A model generated the notes under the pieces. The model ran no database searches and was not told the origin of the DNA. It saw only the letters and a program-made list of their open reading frames with translations. From JBGTKH01 sp041744735 (GTDB taxonomy: Bacteria; Planctomycetota; Planctomycetia; Pirellulales; Pirellulaceae), in the NCBI GenBank assembly GCA_041744735.1, contig JBGTKH010000695.1:1-8514 (forward strand): a stretch of 8,514 nucleotides of DNA, written 5' to 3'. This document shows, piece after piece, positions 6,646 to 8,514 of the stretch (positions are counted from its first letter, which is position 1; every line of letters begins with the position of its first letter). The position numbers were made by a program, and so were the translations under genes.

Positions 6646-6667
6646 GCGTGGGTAAGGATACCCGTGC
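6646..6667 (+). promoter_or_regulatory. CsrA-type hairpin 1 in the leader of the CsrA fusion gene
   Basis: GCGTGGGT (6646-6653) pairs with ACCCGTGC (6660-6667), with two G-U pairs in the middle, to give an 8-bp stem. The hexaloop AAGGAT (6654-6659) shows GGA at 6656-6658. Hexaloop ANGGAN on a stem is the known high-affinity form of CsrA/RsmE sites. The loop could also close by one more A-T pair to a tetraloop AGGA. It lies 75 bases upstream of the ATG and works only if the transcript starts further up. Confidence 0.6.
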
Positions 6668-6691
6668 TTTCCTATTCTTGGCAAGCAACAC

Positions 6692-6709
6692 TGTGGCAAG
6701 GATGCCGCG
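6692..6709 (+). promoter_or_regulatory. CsrA-type hairpin 2 in the leader of the CsrA fusion gene
   Basis: TGTGGC (6692-6697) pairs with GCCGCG (6704-6709), using two U-G pairs, around the hexaloop AAGGAT (6698-6703), the same loop as in hairpin 1. The core CAAGGATG also matches the CARGGAUG heart of the SELEX-derived CsrA consensus RUACARGGAUGU. Its GGA is 44 bases after that of hairpin 1 and 30 bases before the GGA of the ribosome binding site AAGGAG (6728-6733), distances that a CsrA dimer can bridge. Confidence 0.6.
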
Positions 6710-6741
6710 CCATTGCTAGCACTTGGAAAGGAGCCCCGCGC

Positions 6742-7488
6742 ATGCTAGTCCTTGCACGCCGTGCTGGCGAAAGTATTGTTTTCCCCGATCTGGGTGTCAC
6801 GCTAGAGGTCGTCCGCATTCAAGGAAGCGTGGCTCGCCTGGGCATCCAGGCACCGCCCGAAATCAAAGTCTTGCGGCAGGAGCTGGCCAATCGCGCGCCT
6901 CCCGCCGCCGACAAATTGCCGCATGCCCTGCGCAACCGTCTGCACGCCGCGACGCTGGCCGTGCATCTGTTGCAGCGGCAATTGGAATCCGGGATGACGG
7001 CGGACGCCGAAGCGACGCTGGAAAAAGTTTCGCGACAGTTCCAAGCTCTGGAGCAGGAGCTTGCCGGGCATCGCGCGCCGGCCCAGGCATCGTCGCCCAA
7101 AGCGCCTTGCCGAGCGCTGTTGGTCGAAGACGACGACAACGAACGCGAACTGCTGGCGGGCTACCTGCGGCTCAGCGGTTTCGACGTAGTCACCGCCATC
7201 GACGGCTGCGAGGCGCTGGACTACCTGGCAACTCAGCGGAAAACCGATATTGTGCTGCTGGACATGCTCATGCCGCGTTGCGACGGTCCGACGACCGTGC
7301 GGGAAATCCGCTGCAACACCCAGTACGAAGGCCTGAAGATCTTCGCGGTCAGCGGCACGGCCCCGGCGGATTTGGGAGTGCGCAGCGGACCTGCGGGCGT
7401 CGACCGCTGGTTTCCCAAGCCGCTGAATCCGAACAACCTGGTTCGCGAAATCCATCGTGAGTTGGCCGCATCATGCGGCCCGATGTAA
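6742..7488 (+). CDS. CsrA-helical linker-receiver fusion protein
   Basis: This is a 248-residue fusion. The ATG at 6742 follows AAGGAG by eight bases and gives the invariant CsrA opening MLVLARRAGESIVF; the open frame above it is antisense to the PAS kinase. Residues 1-50 are a complete CsrA domain: L4, R6, R7, G9-E10, the core GSVARLGIQAPPEIKVLR, and R45, equivalent to the RNA-contacting R44 of E. coli CsrA. Ordinary CsrA proteins end at 60-70 residues. Here residues 58-110 form a helical segment, HALRNRLHAATLAVHLLQRQ (61-80) then a second helix (86-108), which recalls a HisKA helix pair with H61 at the phospho-histidine place but no ATPase domain. After an Ala/Pro/Ser linker, residues 123-245 are a receiver with E129-D130-D131, D174 in IVLLDMLMPRCDG, S204 and K226. 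It would bind GGA-bearing mRNAs under phosphorylation control (inference). It is followed after 12 bases by a CheY-like gene. Confidence 0.93.
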   Translation: MLVLARRAGESIVFPDLGVTLEVVRIQGSVARLGIQAPPEIKVLRQELANRAPPAADKLPHALRNRLHAATLAVHLLQRQLESGMTADAEATLEKVSRQFQALEQELAGHRAPAQASSPKAPCRALLVEDDDNERELLAGYLRLSGFDVVTAIDGCEALDYLATQRKTDIVLLDMLMPRCDGPTTVREIRCNTQYEGLKIFAVSGTAPADLGVRSGPAGVDRWFPKPLNPNNLVREIHRELAASCGPM

Positions 7489-7500
7489 GGAACGGCCACG

Positions 7501-7896
7501 ATGCAAATTCTGATCGCTGATGACCAAGCGGATATCCGCGACTTGCTAACGACGCTGCTGGAACTTGACGGCTACGACGTGGCCGCCGTGGGCGACGGCA
7601 GCCGAGCGGCGGAAGCCATCGAGCTGCAGCATCCGGACGTCGCGATCATTGATATCGAGTTGCCGGGATTGGACGGCTATCAAGTGGTCACGCGGATTCG
7701 CGCGAATCCGCAATTGAATGACGTGTACTTAATCGCCGTCACCGGGCACGGCCATCCTGGCCAGCGGCGCCGGGCGCTAGAATGCGGCTTCGACGCCCAT
7801 CTCGTCAAGCCGGTGGACGTAAAAGGCTTGACGCGGCTCATTGCCACTCGGTTCGCGCCGCCTGAAGCGATTGCGCAGTCCGCGCCGAAGCGATGA
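7501..7896 (+). CDS. CheY-like single-domain response regulator
   Basis: This is a 131-residue receiver-only protein. The ATG at 7501 lies 12 bases after the stop of the CsrA fusion; its ribosome binding site TAAGGA (7486-7491) overlaps that stop codon, which suggests translational coupling. Residues D7-D8 form the acidic pocket, D51 in VAIIDIELPGLDGY is the phospho-acceptor, T81 and K103 (AHLVKP) complete the active site. The sequence GYQVVTRIRANPQLNDVYLIAVTGHGHPGQRRRALECGFDAHLVKP resembles receivers found at the end of CheB/CheR-type or hybrid kinases rather than the Rcp1 type seen at 4508-4945. A short Ala/Pro-rich tail follows. With no DNA-binding domain, it must act through protein contacts or as a phosphate sink. 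A shared kinase with the CsrA fusion is the natural guess. The gene ends 21 bases before the convergent Uma2 gene. Confidence 0.93.
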   Translation: MQILIADDQADIRDLLTTLLELDGYDVAAVGDGSRAAEAIELQHPDVAIIDIELPGLDGYQVVTRIRANPQLNDVYLIAVTGHGHPGQRRRALECGFDAHLVKPVDVKGLTRLIATRFAPPEAIAQSAPKR

Positions 7897-7917
7897 GTCA
7901 CGCTGCGCATCAGCGGA

Positions 7918-8514
7918 CTATCCCTTTGGCCGTCGTGCCAGTTCCTCGCGGAGCCGGGCTAGTTCGGACTCCGCCGCTTGGCGTGCCGCGGCCTCTCGAT
8001 CTGCCCGTTCGGCTTCGCGTGCTGCCCGTTCGGCTTCGCGCGCTGCCCGTTCGGCTTCGCGCGCGGCACGCTGTGTGTCGTGCTCCGCGCGTTCCTCTGC
8101 GGTGAGCAATCGTTCGCCTGTGTCGAGTCGATAAAACTGCAGCACTCCCTCGTCAAATCTCAGCCGGAGTTCCAACTCTTCGCTGACCAATGCACCCGTT
8201 TCGTCGCGCTCGATGCGCACGTAAGCGCCGTCCGACAAGCGATGGCCTTGCAGCGGCGGGTCCACGTACTCTTGGTCTGGATCAAACAAGAAGTATTCCC
8301 TGATGCCCAGCCGCGCGTAGAGCGCCGGTTTTTCGTGCATGTCCTTGCGGCGGGTCTTGCGCGAGGTCGTTTCGATCACCACGTTGGGCACTTTGCGCTC
8401 GACCCAAATCTTGTAGATGCGGCGCTTTTTCGGACTGAGTCCCTTGACCACGAAGGCATCGGGCACAACGAACTTCTTCGGATTACCTTGCTCGTAGTAC
8501 ACCAGCAAGTCGCC
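7918..8514 (-). CDS. Uma2-family (DUF820) protein with coiled-coil tail, 5' end missing
   Basis: This frame is open to the right edge, so the start lies outside the window; 198 codons are visible, beginning GDLLVYYEQG. The Uma2 core is clear: KKFVVPDAFVV with D19, VPNVVIETTSRKT with E48, and MHEKPALYARLGIREYFLFDP with K62, which together form the PD-(D/E)XK-type site. Spacing between these residues is nearly the same as in the other Uma2 gene at 347-1057, but the sequences differ widely, so they are not recent copies. From about residue 138 the protein becomes a highly charged helix with three heptads of the type RAAREAE (about 149-171), encoded by a 21-bp tandem repeat, and ends in EELARRPKG. 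Such coiled-coil tails are frequent in this family and suggest oligomerisation. The gene is convergent with the CheY-like gene. Confidence 0.85.
   Translation of the reverse strand, partial: GDLLVYYEQGNPKKFVVPDAFVVKGLSPKKRRIYKIWVERKVPNVVIETTSRKTRRKDMHEKPALYARLGIREYFLFDPDQEYVDPPLQGHRLSDGAYVRIERDETGALVSEELELRLRFDEGVLQFYRLDTGERLLTAEERAEHDTQRAAREAERAAREAERAAREAERADREAAARQAAESELARLREELARRPKG
8001..8063 (-). repeat. Three tandem 21-bp repeats inside the Uma2 tail
   Basis: Units at 8001-8021, 8022-8042 and 8043-8063 share CTGCCCGTTCGGCTTCGCG and differ only in the next-to-last base of the first. Each encodes one heptad of the coiled coil. The near-identity at third codon positions points to recent duplication by slippage. 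Copy number probably varies between strains. Confidence 0.85.

Noticed and set aside
6574..6720. Assigning the AAGGAT hairpins to the PAS-kinase leader
   Set aside because: On the minus strand the loops read ATCCTT, without GGA, so they are only meaningful in the plus-strand transcript.
6250..6741. Upstream extension of the CsrA fusion reading frame to 412 residues
   Set aside because: This part is antisense to the PAS kinase and has no family signature, while the ATG at 6742 has a good AAGGAG and the invariant CsrA N-terminus.
8001..8063. CRISPR-like array
   Set aside because: The repeats are directly adjacent without spacers and lie in a coding frame as heptads.

Overview
The window looks like a chromosomal segment of a planctomycete, probably of the Pirellulales type. 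The grounds are moderately high GC, a DUF1080-type secreted protein, two Uma2-family genes, a DUF3467 protein and a dense set of two-component genes. The assignment is by family content only; no rRNA or taxonomic marker is present. Most of the window is coding, on both strands, with short gaps. No tRNA, rRNA, CRISPR array or complete insertion sequence was seen.

Layout. 1-218 is the start of an Lhr-type helicase running left out of the window. It is divergent from a Uma2-family gene (347-1057, +), which is followed by a secreted DUF1080-type protein (1103-1798, +). A 28-bp inverted repeat (1802-1888) separates these from a block of five minus-strand genes. Read in the direction of transcription these are: a PAS-PAS histidine kinase (6573-4960), an Rcp1-like single-domain response regulator (4945-4508), a receiver-histidine kinase hybrid (4288-3161), a small hemerythrin-like helical protein (3069-2587) and a DUF3467 protein (2246-1899). 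A second hairpin repeat lies at 2423-2481. Divergent from the PAS kinase, on the plus strand, are an unusual CsrA-helical linker-receiver fusion (6742-7488) and a CheY-like protein (7501-7896). A second Uma2-family gene with a coiled-coil tail runs in from the right edge on the minus strand (8514-7918).

The main point of interest is the divergent signalling locus at 3161-7896. It holds two kinases, two stand-alone receivers, and a third receiver covalently attached to the RNA-binding protein CsrA. The linker of the fusion contains a helical stretch with an H-x-L-R-N-x-L signature like a histidine-kinase dimerisation helix, but no ATPase domain. The leader of the fusion gene holds two separate hairpins, each presenting the hexaloop AAGGAT, the form known for high-affinity CsrA/RsmE sites, plus GGA motifs at the ribosome binding site. 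The inferred model is a phosphorelay that controls an RNA-binding regulator which represses its own mRNA. The domains and hairpins are read directly from the sequence; the regulatory wiring is inference.
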